Below, piece by piece: positions 36,426-48,636 of a DNA stretch of 64,000 nucleotides. Every line of letters starts with the position of its first letter. Within the stretch, counting starts at the first letter, position 1. The position numbers were made by a program, and so were the translations under genes. Below the pieces are notes generated by a model. It was given only the letters and a program-made list of their open reading frames with translations, was not told the DNA's origin and made no database searches. The DNA is from Acanthacorydalis orientalis (taxonomy: Eukaryota > Arthropoda > Insecta > Megaloptera > Corydalidae): NCBI GenBank assembly GCA_034766995.1, contig CM068315.1:3828736-3892735 (forward strand). Reading direction: 5' to 3'.

Positions 36426-37188
36426 TAAGTAACGAAAAATATAACTTAATAAATATTATCGTTAAAAGTTTTATCTTTACAAAAAGAAAACTCGAGAAAT
36501 AACAATTGTTAATAAAAATCTTAAACTTATAATTGATTCTGAATAAATCTTCATTTTGTTTTTTATTATTTCGATTTTTATTAAAAGAAAATATTTTATA
36601 CTTTTAATTATTTTTCCGTTAGTTTAACTAAGGAAAGAAACGACTTACAAACAAATCAAGATAATTAAATTTTCCTCTCAGTGCGATAAAGATCAATTTT
36701 TGAGTTTACTGTCTAAAAATATCTGTTTTACACATATGTGATTATTGACTTTATGTGGAACTTTTCTTTTCTGGTCTCTGTTTATTTCATATTTAATATA
36801 TATATATATATATATATAGAATATATATACAGATATATATTTGTATACATATATAATTTTTCATTATATTTTATTATGTATAAAAGTGTTCAAAACCAAA
36901 ATTTCTTTCTGGACACAATTTAGAACAAGATCAACGCATATAATTTTTATTCCTTTTCGTAAAAGCCAGTTGTTATAAATTGTAATTTTTTTGACACTTT
37001 TTTTTAAACTAACAACAGTATATACAATATTAAATATTTACAAAATGGAAACGAAACTTTATAGGACTTTTTTTCAAGAAATTGCTCTTTAAAAAAATGT
37101 TAAAAAAGAGTTCCTCGATTTATATTCAGTTCGGTCTCGGATCGTCACCGCCGTATCCATACGTATTAGCTCTATGTGTACATGAGAA

Positions 37189-37393
37189 TCACAACATAGT
37201 TTGTGGGCGGCGGCGGTACGCGCGACGTACGGGGTCGAGGGGCCAGTGTTGTGGCCGGCGGCGTGTAAGTGGCCCTGTACGTAGAGCAGCCACTGGTATA
37301 ACATCAGCACCAGCGTCGTCTATTTCGTTAATTACGTTAAATAACATTTGCTGAATGTTGTTGTGTAGCTGGTGGGGTGCGATGCGCCCCCCA
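37189..37393 (-). CDS. Candidate terminal exon of an unidentified gene
   Basis: This island of balanced, CpG-containing sequence is open on the minus strand from a CTGCAG acceptor (with an upstream CTCTCTGC...CTTGTT pyrimidine-rich tract) to a TGA at 37189. After 1 nt it reads GGRIAPHQLHNNIQQMLFNV, then INEIDDAGADVIPVAALRTG, then a basic proline-rich tail (PLTRRRPQHW and AYRRRPQTML). An amphipathic helix followed by an Arg/Pro tail is plausible protein. The entering phase matches the 2 nt left by the exon at 40744-40861. No family was recognised. The plus-strand frame through the same island has no splice support. Confidence 0.5.
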
Positions 37394-37399
37394 CTGCAG

Positions 37400-37512
37400 T
37401 GTCACAAGGCGTTGTTGCGAACAAGCATCGCAGAGAGGGTTGACGATATCGAATCCTTCGACTTATCATTTGATTTTCTAAATATCTTATTTACAATTAT
37501 ACAATTATCTTT

Positions 37513-37556
<44 letters not shown>

Positions 37557-37783
37557 GTTCCGTTAAAGTTCTCAGTTATGAGAGAATAAGAGACAGGTTG
37601 AGAAAATCTAGCTTTTTTTATTTTTAAAAGTCAGATTATAATTTATTTAATAAAGATTTTAGTAATGATTAACAACATAGAGCACATATGATATTTTACC
37701 TGTTTTTTTCATTTAAACTATTAATAATTATCAAATTTTAATTAATTATATTTGTATTTAGAATTATTTTAATATAAATAATG

Positions 37784-37831
<48 letters not shown>

Positions 37832-38561
37832 ACACATTAAGAAAATTGAAAATAGAATTTGTTACTAAATCCTAAACCTATAAGAATGTTTTTATACAAA
37901 ATCTACATTTAACAGAGATATTAAACTGTACAATGAAGTCTTACACCCACTACAATTACTTTTTTTCAGTGAAACCCCTTCAGTAATAGATCGAAACAGA
38001 GAGTTGATGATAGTTAAAAGCTTTTCTTTTGAGGGAAACCGTAATCTCTGGGTTTATTGTACTTGATAGAGGTATTTATTTTTATCGTTTTCATAATATT
38101 TATTTAATAAAGTATTAATACAAGAATGTATAATTGTCAAATATTAAATTTATTAAAATTAAAATAAGTTGTTTTCATTTTTATGATCCTGCTTATGTGT
38201 CATGTGTATTGCATTATTGTCATTCGGTATACTCTTGTTTGTAACTATTATAATAGGTTCTGATACGAATATATATTTTACAGGATTAATTATTATTTAT
38301 TTGTTTTTTAAAAAATATTATTAAATATGATTTATCATATTCTGGAAAATGGAAGTATCAGTACCGGATTAAACTTGAAGCTATCTAAAAAAATTGCTTT
38401 ACTGCACCCCGTTTTTATAAACAGACAGAAGAGTTTATTTTAATAAAATAAAATTTTATTTATTTCATTATTATAAAGAATATTAATTACATTTTAAGTA
38501 TTAATACATATTATTATTCATATATGATTGTAATATTTGTGGCAATAATAAATTTAAAAAT

Positions 38562-38597
<36 letters not shown>

Positions 38598-39056
38598 TTA
38601 ATTTCAAATATTATATTTGGTTTGTGTTGTATTTTTATTTAATTTGTTTCAAACACAATCAATATCTGAAACATTAAACGTCTGAAAATCATTTTCTTAA
38701 TTAAATGATTTATTTTAGAATTTTTCACTCAAATTTAAACTGATTGATAAATAATTTGATATAGTATATTAGACATACATTAAGTATAATTGTTACTAGT
38801 TTATATAATTTGATTTGATTATATTTTATGCAGTATTTTTTGATATAATTTTATATACATTTCGTTAATCTGTTTGAAGATATCTTTTAAAAATCAATCA
38901 GCCATTAGTTAAAACTGAAATAATTTATATTATTTTACACGCGAGATATTCATTAATTGGCCTTTATCTTTTTTTTCCAAAATTGTTTAAAAATTAATAT
39001 GTATTATTTGAAATTAGTTTGTGAATCAAATTTTATTATTTATTAGATACTTGTTA

Positions 39057-39095
<39 letters not shown>

Positions 39096-39281
39096 TAATT
39101 TAAATACAGTCGAACCGCGACCTGATCGAGTTTAAATTTCCACGATTTAATTATTCACAAGTTTATTATAAATAATTAAATGGGATTTTTTTGGAGATTT
39201 ATGGTCTAGTGCGGAAAATCATAAAAAATGCTCATAGATTAGAAAATGTTATTGTTATGAAAAGTAAATCATAAATACATA

Positions 39282-39323
<42 letters not shown>

Positions 39324-40122
39324 ATTATTATTAATCTACTTTTTCATTAGTGATAAATATATACAAAAATCATTTTAATTAAAAGAAACAAGAAAAATTC
39401 TGATTGGACAAGAAAAAAGTAATTATTTAACCGCTCCAGACAAATGAAAATAGTAAAAAGTTGATTCAACACCTGGGATGATAAAGAAAATGGTTTATAA
39501 TCGCATTATTATTTCTAGATATTTATACATAAAATGTCATGGCTTTTAGCAACTTTTAATGAATTTGAAAAGAAGAAAAAATAAAAATATAAAAATGGTC
39601 ATATTAAGTACATAACAGTAAGACACAGTAAAAGAAGAGAAGCAAACACCAGGTTTTTTACTCTTTCAATACGACTTTTTTTTACTAATTCGGTAAATGG
39701 TAATTAATTGCATTAAGAGGTAGTTAAAAATTTTCAAAATTATTGTCCATGAATTTTCCGACATCTTGGATAAAAGATATAGTCTTGGGAAGTTTCGTCC
39801 CATCAGTATTTTAAACTGGGTTCACTATTTAAGTATTTCCTCGACAGGAATTTTTGAAAATCGGTGGAACATATCTATCCCGTTAGTAACGAAAGGGTTA
39901 AGGTAGGTAGGGATGGACTAAACATGCTGTTTTGTGCAAACGCAGCTAGAAATATGATAAAGTCTACCATAAAGCTAACATTTTATAAAGGTTTGGAAAC
40001 CTTGAGATAATCGCATTTTTTCCAATTCCGCGGGGGTCCTGCGCCTCTAGCCCCCACAAATGTGAAAAGATGACTATAGCTAACATACATAAAAATCTTA
40101 CAAGTAATATTATGTAAATAAA

Positions 40123-40160
<38 letters not shown>

Positions 40161-40615
40161 AGAAATAGAATAAAAACTATTATAGAATATATTACAAAAT
40201 ACTGAATAAAAATACATTAAAGAAGATTTCAAAACTATACCGAAAAGTTAATAATAATAAAATCAGGTTGATGTTGTATGTAAAGCTTAAGACTTTCTGT
40301 GATACATTTTTTATAATCGATTTCTATTTTATAAACAAGAAGAATAAACGTGTGACATAGAATCAAAGAAACTGTATGTGTTAGGAATTGACTGGTTAAT
40401 AAATTTCCGGTTTATTATATTTTATTTCCGTTCTGATTACGTTAAAAATTATATTCTGAGAATTAAACGTCTTATAATATACACCTGATAAATATAAATA
40501 TAATTGATTAAAATTTATTTCAACACAATAGTTTTATGACTAGTTTAGAAAGAATATGTCAAATGGCATAAAAGTAATGACAGAAATGAGGACTAATTTC
40601 AAATATAATATTCTT

Positions 40616-40659
<44 letters not shown>

Positions 40660-40743
40660 AGAGAGAGAGAGAAATATAATAAATTATATTTATAGATTTA
40701 GACAAGATTTTAAAAATTATAAAATTTATATAAATATTCTTAC
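37400..40743. other. AT-rich intervening sequence, probable intron
   Basis: If the flanking exons belong together this is a 3.35-kb intron. It has (TA)n arrays at about 37517-37551, 37789-37828, 38563-38593, 39059-39092, 39286-39318, 40130-40155 and 40620-40656 (with GA). CAGTCGAACCGCGACCTGAT at about 39110 resembles a pogo/Tigger-type terminus, and TAACGAAAGGGTTAAGG at about 39888 a piggyBac-type terminus; neither has a clear partner. Confidence 0.5.
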
Positions 40744-40861
40744 TTGTTAATCACAATGGAGACGTCTTTCACCGCGTTCTCCACAAAGAACTGAACTGCA
40801 TTTGGATTTTCCTGTTTGGTAGATTTAATTCGATGAATCTTTAACGGATTCATATAACGAT
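40744..40861 (-). CDS. Internal exon of an unidentified gene
   Basis: This is the clearest exon in the window. On the minus strand a consensus acceptor (TTGTTCTTTTCAG|A) and a consensus donor (AACAA|GTAAGAAT) lie 118 bp apart. Only one frame is open throughout: 2 nt, then RYMNPLKIHRIKSTKQENPN, AVQFFVENAVKDVSIVIN, then 2 nt. The balanced composition contrasts with the flanks, which are over 80% AT by eye. The mixture of charged residues and an amphipathic ENAVKDVSIVI stretch looks like ordinary folded protein. The family was not identified. Phases fit the candidate exons at 46256 (leaves 1 nt) and 37393 (takes 1 nt). Confidence 0.7.
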
Positions 40862-40869
40862 CTGAAAAG

Positions 40870-41284
40870 AACAACATTAATTAATTATTGTTAAAAATGT
40901 AGGAATTCATAAAATAATTAATTTTTCATTCTACAAACCACAAAAAAATACATTACACATCAAAAAATTATTCAATAAATTATTACTAATTGTTGCTTAT
41001 AGGCATTTCGATGGCGATACCGTCCTCTTCAGAGCAACAATGTACAGAAAAATAATTTTTAAATAGCATGGCACTAAAAGTAAGAATATCGCCATGGAAA
41101 TGTATGTCAGAAATAATCAAAAATGAGCAATAATCATTTTCTTCGATCTGAATATTTTTGATATGATTTTTTTAGGGATGAAAAAAATTCATTCGTGAAA
41201 ATAAATTTAGATACAGTACCAGAACTGTTTCCTGATAAATGTAGACGTTAATAGACATACATAAACACCAACCCACACACACAC

Positions 41285-41340
<56 letters not shown>

Positions 41341-42269
41341 TGGAGAGGTGCTGGTTATACAAAATATGAATAGTAACTAAGGATAAAACGGTTACGATTC
41401 TTGTTTAAAATTAGAAAAAATCATATGATGATCTATAACAAAATAATTTGGGAAAATGTTTCTCTTGGTAGTTCAATTGATATACTCGTAAGCTGATTAT
41501 TTGTTGTACAGTGAATAAACTCAGCCATATTTTCAGACTATGTGCAATATGGTTAAAAATTTATTCAGTTTCATATATTTTATATTTTAAAATAAAAGCG
41601 TTGAATAAATTCCACTTGTATTTAATGATTTATCTAAACATCATAGTACATATACTGAAATTTTATTTTGTATTCCCATAAACAATAAAAGAAAGTTGTG
41701 AATTGTAACGCAAACGTTTCATAAATATACTGATATTGTTACATTCTTTACAGTTATTTATAAATGATGTTGAGTATATGATTGTGTTTAGAGATAAAGT
41801 TTCAGTAAAAATTAATATATTAATAAATTAATAATTAAATGAAAAACTCACTGTCTATTTGGAAACACTTTTTGAAACATGAGAGACACAATCACCGTAG
41901 TGATATTGTTTATTAATAAATGAAACTATTGAATATTAAATAACATTTTTTTTCGATACTAATTAAATAAGAAAATAATGTTATTTTGGTTTTAATAATT
42001 CTGAAATCTCATATCTATGATTTACTTTTTTTTAACATTATTAACATACAAATCCTTTACAAAAAACTTTTTTTATTTTACATATTTTAATTAATACACT
42101 TGTTAATAGAATATTTCAATTCAAAATCTTATCATATAGTCCATTGAGATTATAAATGTAGTTTACAAAATAAGATAAATTTCTTAAAAAGTTTTCGTTT
42201 CACTTGGTTATTTGAAGTTTAAGAGCGCGTCGACAACTAAGGTCATTAGTGCTAAGGATTTTCATATTA

Positions 42270-42314
<45 letters not shown>

Positions 42315-43114
42315 TATGAGTATGTATAAGAATATGTAATAAACAATATCATTAGTGTTGAAAAAACTATTGACATTTATAATTATATATAATATTAATT
42401 AATAATTCTCTATTTAAAAATGTAATAATTTTAATAAAAAAAAAAAACATTTTTGCTGTTAAGTCTGTTATATTTTTTTTCATAGAATAAAATATTTGCA
42501 ATCGTCACTTACAGTTGAAACTCGTTCTAGATGACTTATATAAATGCAGACCGTTGAAAAATAAACACTTTCTTTTCATTAAAACTTATTTATTCCAATA
42601 GTTCTCTAACTAAACTCGATCCTTGACCTTCTCAATTTTTCTACATTTCGTCAAAACAACAAAGATATATTTTTTTTGCTCAACAGAGTTGTAAGCGCTG
42701 TACACAACCCCATTTCCTTGGATTATCAATGATTTCTTTCGAAGTTTATTGCCTTAACTGAAGCTATCGAGACAATCGCTTTCTAGTGAAAGATGATATA
42801 AGTTCGGTTCAAACTCATAATATATAAGTAAGCATTCTCGAAGTAGTTCTCGTCGTAGGTGCTTGTGTTTATTTTTTTTTTTATATTTTAAATGTAAGTA
42901 GTATAGAATAAGTATGATTTTAGAAGATTTATTCATAACCGTTAGAATATACAGTTTAAAAAATTCTTATAGCTACAAAATCAATATTTAAATTATTTTA
43001 TATTATATTTTTGAAAAGTGGTTTGACTAACTATTGAAAACAGTAAAAAAATATTTGAAAAATGAGTAATAAACGTTTAATAATACTATTTATTTAATAC
43101 ATCGATTGGATCTT

Positions 43115-43115
<1 letters not shown>
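40870..43115. other. AT-rich stretch, probable intron
   Basis: No supported exon. (TA)n at about 41291-41338 (after (CA)n) and 42276-42310. CTTGACCTTCTCA and nearby bases at about 42618-42660 recur near 45310-45350, hinting at an uncharacterised short dispersed repeat. Confidence 0.5.
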
Positions 43116-43119
<4 letters not shown>

Positions 43120-43171
<52 letters not shown>

Positions 43172-43188
43172 TAATAAATATATAATAA

Positions 43189-43236
<48 letters not shown>
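43120..43236. repeat. Paired (TA)n arrays
   Basis: Two arrays (about 43120-43164 and 43191-43236) separated by AT-only sequence. The second borders the deleted mariner that follows. Confidence 0.9.
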
Positions 43237-43241
<5 letters not shown>

Positions 43242-43505
43242 GTTTGTTCAGCTTTGGAAGAAGGTGTTGTGACGTATAAAACATACACAAAATATTAAAA
43301 CATTGGAAGAGGTCCGAAAATGCATTACGACCTCATCGACTCAAAGCCGCCATATTTTTTTCAAGAAGGGATTCGTCATTTATCCGATAGATTAAAGCTA
43401 AATAAAATAATTGGGGATATTTTGAAAATTGAAATAAAACCTATTTTTCTGTAAACAAGCATTTTCTATAAAAAAGTACCGAATTAATTTGTAAACCTAG
43501 TAATT
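43237..43505 (+). mobile_element. Internally deleted mariner, family C, copy 3
   Basis: Contains TTTGTTCAGCTTTGGAAGAA, GAAAATGCATTACGACCTCA, CAAAGCCGCCATATTTTTTT and AAGAAGGGATTCGTCATTTA in the same order as 20505-20890. The 3' end, AAAGTACCGAATTAATTTGT followed by AAACCTA, is the reverse complement of the TTAGGT-type TIR. The 5' end is lost at the TA array. The catalytic core is absent. Confidence 0.75.
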
Positions 43506-43509
43506 TGTA

Positions 43510-45144
43510 GAAAATTTAAATGTACACACACAAACATACTCACACAAATACACACACACATATTATATATATATATATATATACATAATTTAAAAAAAAT
43601 ACTTATTAATAATTGTGATTTTAATTATCTCGGTTCTTAGTTTTTCAAATTTTTAATATAATTAAAAAATATTTAAATCTTTCTATATCATTATTTTAAA
43701 TAAAATGAACACAACAAATAAAGTAAAAATTCGGAAAAAGGATTATTTTCTGACATCATTAAATAAAATATAATTTATCTAAATCTGTATATTATGCGAA
43801 GGGCACTGGAAACATCTAATAAGAAAAATCAAAACGTTCGAAATTAAATTGAATGTACGAATCAACTGTTTAAAGAAAATAAAATGTCAATTTTAGTCAA
43901 ACTTTCCATTGATGTGAGTCGAACGCGTGCGTTGGCGTCATTTTTATCAAAATTATTTCACTATTGAGAAACGAACTCACTTTCTTTTTAAGAAAACACA
44001 TACTTTCGTGATACAAATGTTTGCTGTAAATTTAGATTCACTTACAATATATTATAATAAATAATATACTGTTTTAATTGATTCGTTTGATTTTTTTAAT
44101 ATTTTTTCTTTTACCATTTAAATTATCTTAAAAATGAACCTTAATAAGTAATAAAAAAATACAAAATTATGCACGGAATTACAATTGTTATGTTTTATGA
44201 ATTTTTTAGAACTCCCGAATATTATTTTTGTAACTTAGATATGAAAAATGCCTATAGTTTTGTAATGTGCTAGACAATACTGTAAGATTCTAACTCATGA
44301 TTTATTGATCAACAACTCAGGGTAAGACAAGCTAGAAACTTATTTTTAAAATAGTATTAAGAAATAATATCAAAAATATATTTTAATCAAGCATAATCCG
44401 TGTATATTTAATTTAGTTGCAAGTTTCCCAGCATGATCAGAATTTTATTAAAGAAAATTTTTTAATCTATTAAAAAATGATCATTTATTTAAAATTAAAT
44501 TAGACAATTATCAAAAACGGATGAATTAATGATCAATTTTTCATATACGTCCTCATACTTGGAATGAATTACATTCCTGCATTTTTATTCCAGTCCATTT
44601 ATCAGTAAAATACATTCAAGCATAAATTAAAAAAAATAAAGCCTTGTTTCTTTCTTGAATCGTTACAGCTAGATTTACCTTTTAAACAGGTATAATTAGA
44701 ATTATTATTTCATATAACTGTCAATCAAAGAATATTAAATAAAACGACCAGTTCCGCATTTTTAAAATATGTATCTCAAAATAAATACAATTTTACTGAA
44801 AAATGAATAAAAGAAAGAGCTTGAAAAGAAATAATTTTATAAATAAATCAGTTAAAAACTGAAAAATATCAATTCAATAGAAATTTATTTGTCTTTATAT
44901 CATTTTAGTATTATTTAACCTTGACTTTTCAACACCTTTTTAGAATCACAAAAGTGTATATAGACTGTAAGAATAATGAACAATATTATATGAAATAAAA
45001 ATTAGAAAACAGATTTTAAGTGTATTTCTCTGAAAATATTATCTGAATTAATTATATTATACAGAGGAAAAATAATATATAAAAAAACTTTCCTTTAATG
45101 ACTATCAAATGTTAAATATATTAAAACATTCGTCTTGTTTATTT

Positions 45145-45184
<40 letters not shown>

Positions 45185-46140
45185 AAGAAAAATAGTTTAT
45201 ATACATGAGCAGCGAAATAAGAGATGTATACGAAATTTAATAAATAACAATAGCTAACGAATATAAATGTTGATTTTATTAAAACTTCTTTCGGTAACAC
45301 TGACTTAAACCTTGACCTTCTCATCATTTCTAAACTTTTCAAGAACGATATTTTTTGTAACGGAATTAGTCGCATTATAATCGTTTTTTTTTCTTAGTTA
45401 TCAATAATTATAAAATGGATTTTATGACTCTTTTTGACTATTGTTTTTCAAAGGAAAAATGTTTGTTGATATTTCAATTTATAGCAGGTTAGTTTATTTC
45501 ACTAATGATTACAAACATTAAAATAAAATTTGTAGTATATATATATATATATATATATATTAATATTATACAAAATTTTCAAAATCAGAGCATGTAAAGC
45601 ATGTTTTTTTTTCATTTTTATCATTTAAACAATCGTATTCTTACTGAAATATAACATATTCCAAAGACCTGGACTTGTTTGTGTCCTATAAAAAGAATAT
45701 ACAACGTTTTTCCAAAGAGTGCAAATCGCTAGATTAGTAATGTATATTAATTATGATCATTTGATATCATGAAAAGTTATAAAAAAACATTTTGTATACT
45801 TGGAACTGTTGAAATAATAACTAGTGTTAATATCAAATACGTCGAGAATACATATTGTAAATAAATTGTATGCAATTATTGCAAGTAAAAAATCAGCTTT
45901 TATGTGATTCTTTGTTCTTTTCTGCATTATATTGAAACAAGAATCCAGTACATTATCTGCAAAATGTACAATAATCTTGTAATATCATAAATCAGTTTAC
46001 TTGTATCAGTCATTTAAAAGGAAAACGAGTGAATGTATGAAAATTGATTTTGAGTAAAATACTTGTGCACTGTTAAATTATTCAAGGAGAGCAGATTGAC
46101 AGTCGCCGGGCGCTGCTGCGTGTCGCATCGGTAGAGTATG
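43510..46140. other. AT-rich stretch, probable intron
   Basis: No supported gene. (CA)n/(TA)n at about 43525-43582, and (TA)n at about 45150-45181 and 45536-45560. The last 60 bp (from about 46083) are GC-rich and may belong to the exon cluster that follows. Confidence 0.5.
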
Positions 46141-46144
46141 AGAA

Positions 46145-46164
46145 GAAATTGTATATATATATAC

Positions 46165-46209
<45 letters not shown>

Positions 46210-46245
46210 TGTGTGTATGAGTTATATATGTATGTGTGTGTGTCG
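46145..46245. repeat. Compound (TA)n(TG)n microsatellite
   Basis: (TA)n with CATA and GTA interruptions at about 46152-46206, then TG/TATG-rich sequence. It directly follows the donor of the candidate exon in minus-strand sense. Confidence 0.9.
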
Positions 46246-46255
46246 CGAGAGATAC

Positions 46256-46430
46256 TCGGCATCGGCCAGAGGCGCACCAGTTCGTTCATCTCGCGACACA
46301 GAATCTTTAGATCCGAGAGATCCAGGCGGGCTCGTATGGCATGTCGCTCGACGTCGCCCGATGGCAAATGTGCGGTCCGCGTTAGGGGGGCACGGGGCGC
46401 GGGTGGGGAGCGCGACGCGGCTCCTCTCCG
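46256..46430 (-). CDS. Candidate exon, product unknown
   Basis: On the minus strand one frame is open for 58 codons from just after a TGA at 46433 to a GTATCT donor (CCGA|GTATCT). Near its end it reads GDVERHAIRARLDLSDLKIL, then CREMNELVRLWPMP, which has the look of an amphipathic helical domain; the upstream part is Ala/Pro/Arg-rich and may be untranslated or intronic. The acceptor was not fixed. The donor leaves 1 nt, which fits the acceptor at 40861. A second overlapping frame across 46222-46560 is also open, as expected for CpG-rich sequence, so the frame is uncertain. Confidence 0.45.
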
Positions 46431-46700
46431 TCACCCGTCGCGAGGCACGTCCGCGGCCGGTGGAGATAAATAGGCGTGGTTTCGCGAATTTGCATACTAG
46501 CAGGTGACAAAGCAAAACAGGGGAGGAGCGTATATTGGCCAATCGCGCCGACTGAAACATTCCAAGTACTGTTTGTTGTTATGTATACACACTCACACGT
46601 ACTCACAAATTCACACAAACGTACGCACACACACATACACACACACACACACACACTTTAACGTTCTCTTGACGCTATCTTTCCAATGTAGTCAATAACA
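46431..46700 (-). other. CpG-rich sequence, possible 5' exon part
   Basis: A strong acceptor-like tract in minus-strand sense (CCTGTTTTGCTTTGTCACCT, then GCTAG) ends at 46497. After 1 nt the following frame reads MQIRETTPIYLHRPRTCLAT until a TAA at about 46383. Its entry phase would accept the exon at 46817. It conflicts with the frame proposed for 46256-46430 unless a further small intron exists. (CA)n at about 46620-46656. Confidence 0.3.
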
Positions 46701-46816
46701 CAGCATCATTGTCATTATCATCGACAGCGGCCGGTTCAATGACGACCATTTAATACGGGCCGAGGAATTTCTACAAATGGTATCTTTTAACTATGCTGAT
46801 ACAGAGATGCATGTAC

Positions 46817-46983
46817 CTGTCTAGAAAAGAATAGTCGTCCGTCTCTAAAAATATCCCCGAGTTCGGATCGTACGAATCGTTATAATGTTCTAGCGTTGAA
46901 ATGAATACAACGACCCCGGCTTCCGGCCGACGATCCAGTGCCAGAAAATTTTCACCGTGCTGTCGATTTTCACAACTGCACAT
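46817..46983 (-). CDS. Candidate first coding exon, product unknown
   Basis: On the minus strand an ATG at 46983 with A at position -3 opens a frame of 55 codons plus 2 nt to a strong donor (CTAGACAG|GTACAT). It reads MCSCENRQHGENFLALDRRP, then EAGVVVFISTLEHYNDSYDP, then NSGIFLETDDYSFLD. The composition is that of a soluble protein with a hydrophobic strand (GVVVFIS) followed by an acidic segment. The frame also extends 17 codons upstream of the ATG, so the true start or an acceptor could lie further up. No family was recognised. It leaves 2 nt for the next exon. Confidence 0.45.
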
Positions 46984-46999
46984 TATAATCGTTTCTTTA

Positions 47000-47231
47000 T
47001 GGCACTCTGAACTGTGTTTGTCATTCTTTTCTTATCGTATCTTGATTAAAAATAGGACAAAATAAGTTTTGTATGGTTAATTAGTTCTAGAATACGTACA
47101 TGATGAAGCATATTTTTGAAAGGTAAATATTCCTTACAATAAAAAAAAGAAAAATACTAATTCATGTCATATATATATATATTCAGTCCGTCGTACATGC
47201 TCTTTAATGAATGCATATCTATACATACATA
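47000..47231. other. AT-rich noncoding stretch
   Basis: Possible 5' flank of the exon at 46983. No promoter element could be called with confidence. Confidence 0.4.
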
Positions 47232-48169
47232 CACCTGTGTGCAAAAAAAATAACAGTGCTATGTATATGATTTTATGGATAAACTTGAAGTTTTCTGTTG
47301 ATTATAAATTCAAATATTTGTTGCTATATTACCCCTGTTTCTTTATTTCACTTACAATATAAGTCACTAAAAAATATAAGTTAAATTTTATTTCCCATTT
47401 AAGGAATTCTAGTACTGTTTTGTGTGGCCATTATTAGCAAACACAGCTGAACATCACCTTGGCATAGTATCGATTAATTGCTTACATCTTTCCTGCGGAA
47501 TGGACGCACATGCAGATTTTACTACTTCCTATAACTCATCAACAGTTTTGGGTTTTGATTAATAAAACAGCTTTTTTAACAGCTACCCAAAGATTTTCAG
47601 TGGGGACATTGGATTGTACTGGTCAGTCCATAACCTGAATTCCGTTATCCAAAACCAACCAAGAGACCAGTACCGTAGTAGGAAAAGAAATCCCATACAT
47701 TTATTTTTGCACCGCCATGCTTTACGGTCTTTATTGTATATCCGTGGATCTTATGAACTGTTTGGTGGTCTTCTAATACACTACCTTGATCCGCTATTGC
47801 AAAACAAAACTTTCTTGGATTCATCAGTCCACAGAACATTACAACATTTAGTGGATGGCCAATGCAGGTGTTCTTTTGCAAATTTTATCTCATTTTTCAA
47901 ATGCTGCCGCTTCAAGAGAGGAACCTTTTTTGCACTTCTGCCAAATAATTTGGTTTCTGCATTGTAGAAGCGTTCACATTTAAATGGATATCCTGTTTTA
48001 TCTTCGAACTCGTCAAAAAAGGTTTGCTTTGAGCAATCCGAACTATTTTTCCTATATTCTTTTCTTGAATTTTATTTTTCCATCCTCGTTTCCTCGTTTT
48101 TCTGCATCTCTGGTTTACTTTCTAGCATTTGTAATCATTCTAGGAGAGCACTCAAGCGTTTTTTTTATA
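47232..48169 (-). pseudogene. Decayed Tc1-like transposase
   Basis: The minus strand gives a Tc1 order with frameshifts: an ECSPRMITNARK segment, KVPLLKRQHLKNEIKFAKEH followed by LHWP, a WTDES block with the first catalytic Asp, KHGGAKINVWDFFSYYGTGL (compare the KHGGGSIMVWGCFS block), then PTENLWVAVKK, which holds the Glu-containing PIENLW segment. The region between, with the second Asp (normally QxDNxPxH), is deleted. The 3' end is a Tc1-type terminus (47232, CACCTGTGTGCAAAAAAAAT on the plus strand after TACAC) at a TA site. The 5' end is missing. Confidence 0.8.
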
Positions 48170-48337
48170 TATGACTAGATTTATTACTATTACTTGGTCC
48201 GTTTAACGGATGGTTTCTAAAGATCAAGATAATAAAGACCATTCAAGCTTTTGACATAGAATATTAGACAAGTTAGTAATTTAATTGCTGACTAAGAATT
48301 TCTAAGTTTCTAGATTCTACAGGAACGCAATTTAATA

Positions 48338-48636
48338 TTAGATTGGTAGGAAAATAATTGCAGTTTTTTTATAAATTCGAACCTTAATTTTTTTCGATCG
48401 TGTCATTTCACCGATTTTATGTTAATAACATTTCAAAGTGCATTTTCAGCCTGTATTTCAGTAACATCGACTCTGGTTCAATAATCATGCATTTGGCTCT
48501 GATCTACGAATTTATATCGGCGTGAACAAATAAATTACTCTTCAAAATGCGACTGAGACAAATTATTTATCTATTTTACATATTTTTAATATAATTTATA
48601 ATACATTTATACTGTTTTTAAAACTCAATTGACATA
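48338..48636 (+). mobile_element. Solo 5' end of mariner family D plus spacer, arm 1 of an inverted pair
   Basis: Positions 48338-48475 match a family D 5' end: TTAGATTGGTAGGAAAATAA at the TIR, then TTTCAAAGTGCATTTTCAGC and TTTCAGTAACATCGACTCTG. At about 48482 it leaves the element and continues in spacer sequence (CATGCATTTGGCTCTGATCT, AAATTACTCTTCAAAATGCG, GACTGAGACAAATTATTTAT) up to the next element at 48637. The same composite occurs in reverse orientation at 51982-52302. Confidence 0.75.

Larger units (their letters stand above)
35520..37188. other. AT-rich noncoding stretch
   Basis: No supported gene. A more complex patch at about 35980-36200 has no recognised identity. (TA)n arrays at about 36353-36425 and 36796-36830. 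Confidence 0.5.

Noticed and set aside
39105..39240. pogo/Tigger-like terminus CAGTCGAACCGCGACC
   Set aside because: No inverted partner and no transposase remnant were found, so it is not called as an element.
39428..39902. Possible TTAA-bounded piggyBac element
   Set aside because: The left terminus TTAACCGCTCCAGAC does not match the right TTAACCCTTTCGTTACTAACGG well enough, and TTAA is frequent in this DNA.
42618..45350. Short similarity between about 42618-42660 and 45310-45350
   Set aside because: Only about 20 bases match clearly (CCTTGACCTTCTCA and neighbours); too short to define a repeat family.
46138..46560. Overlapping long frames on the plus strand across the CpG-rich island
   Set aside because: They oppose the minus-strand frame that has a donor and phase agreement, and several frames are open at once because stop codons are rare in GC-rich sequence.
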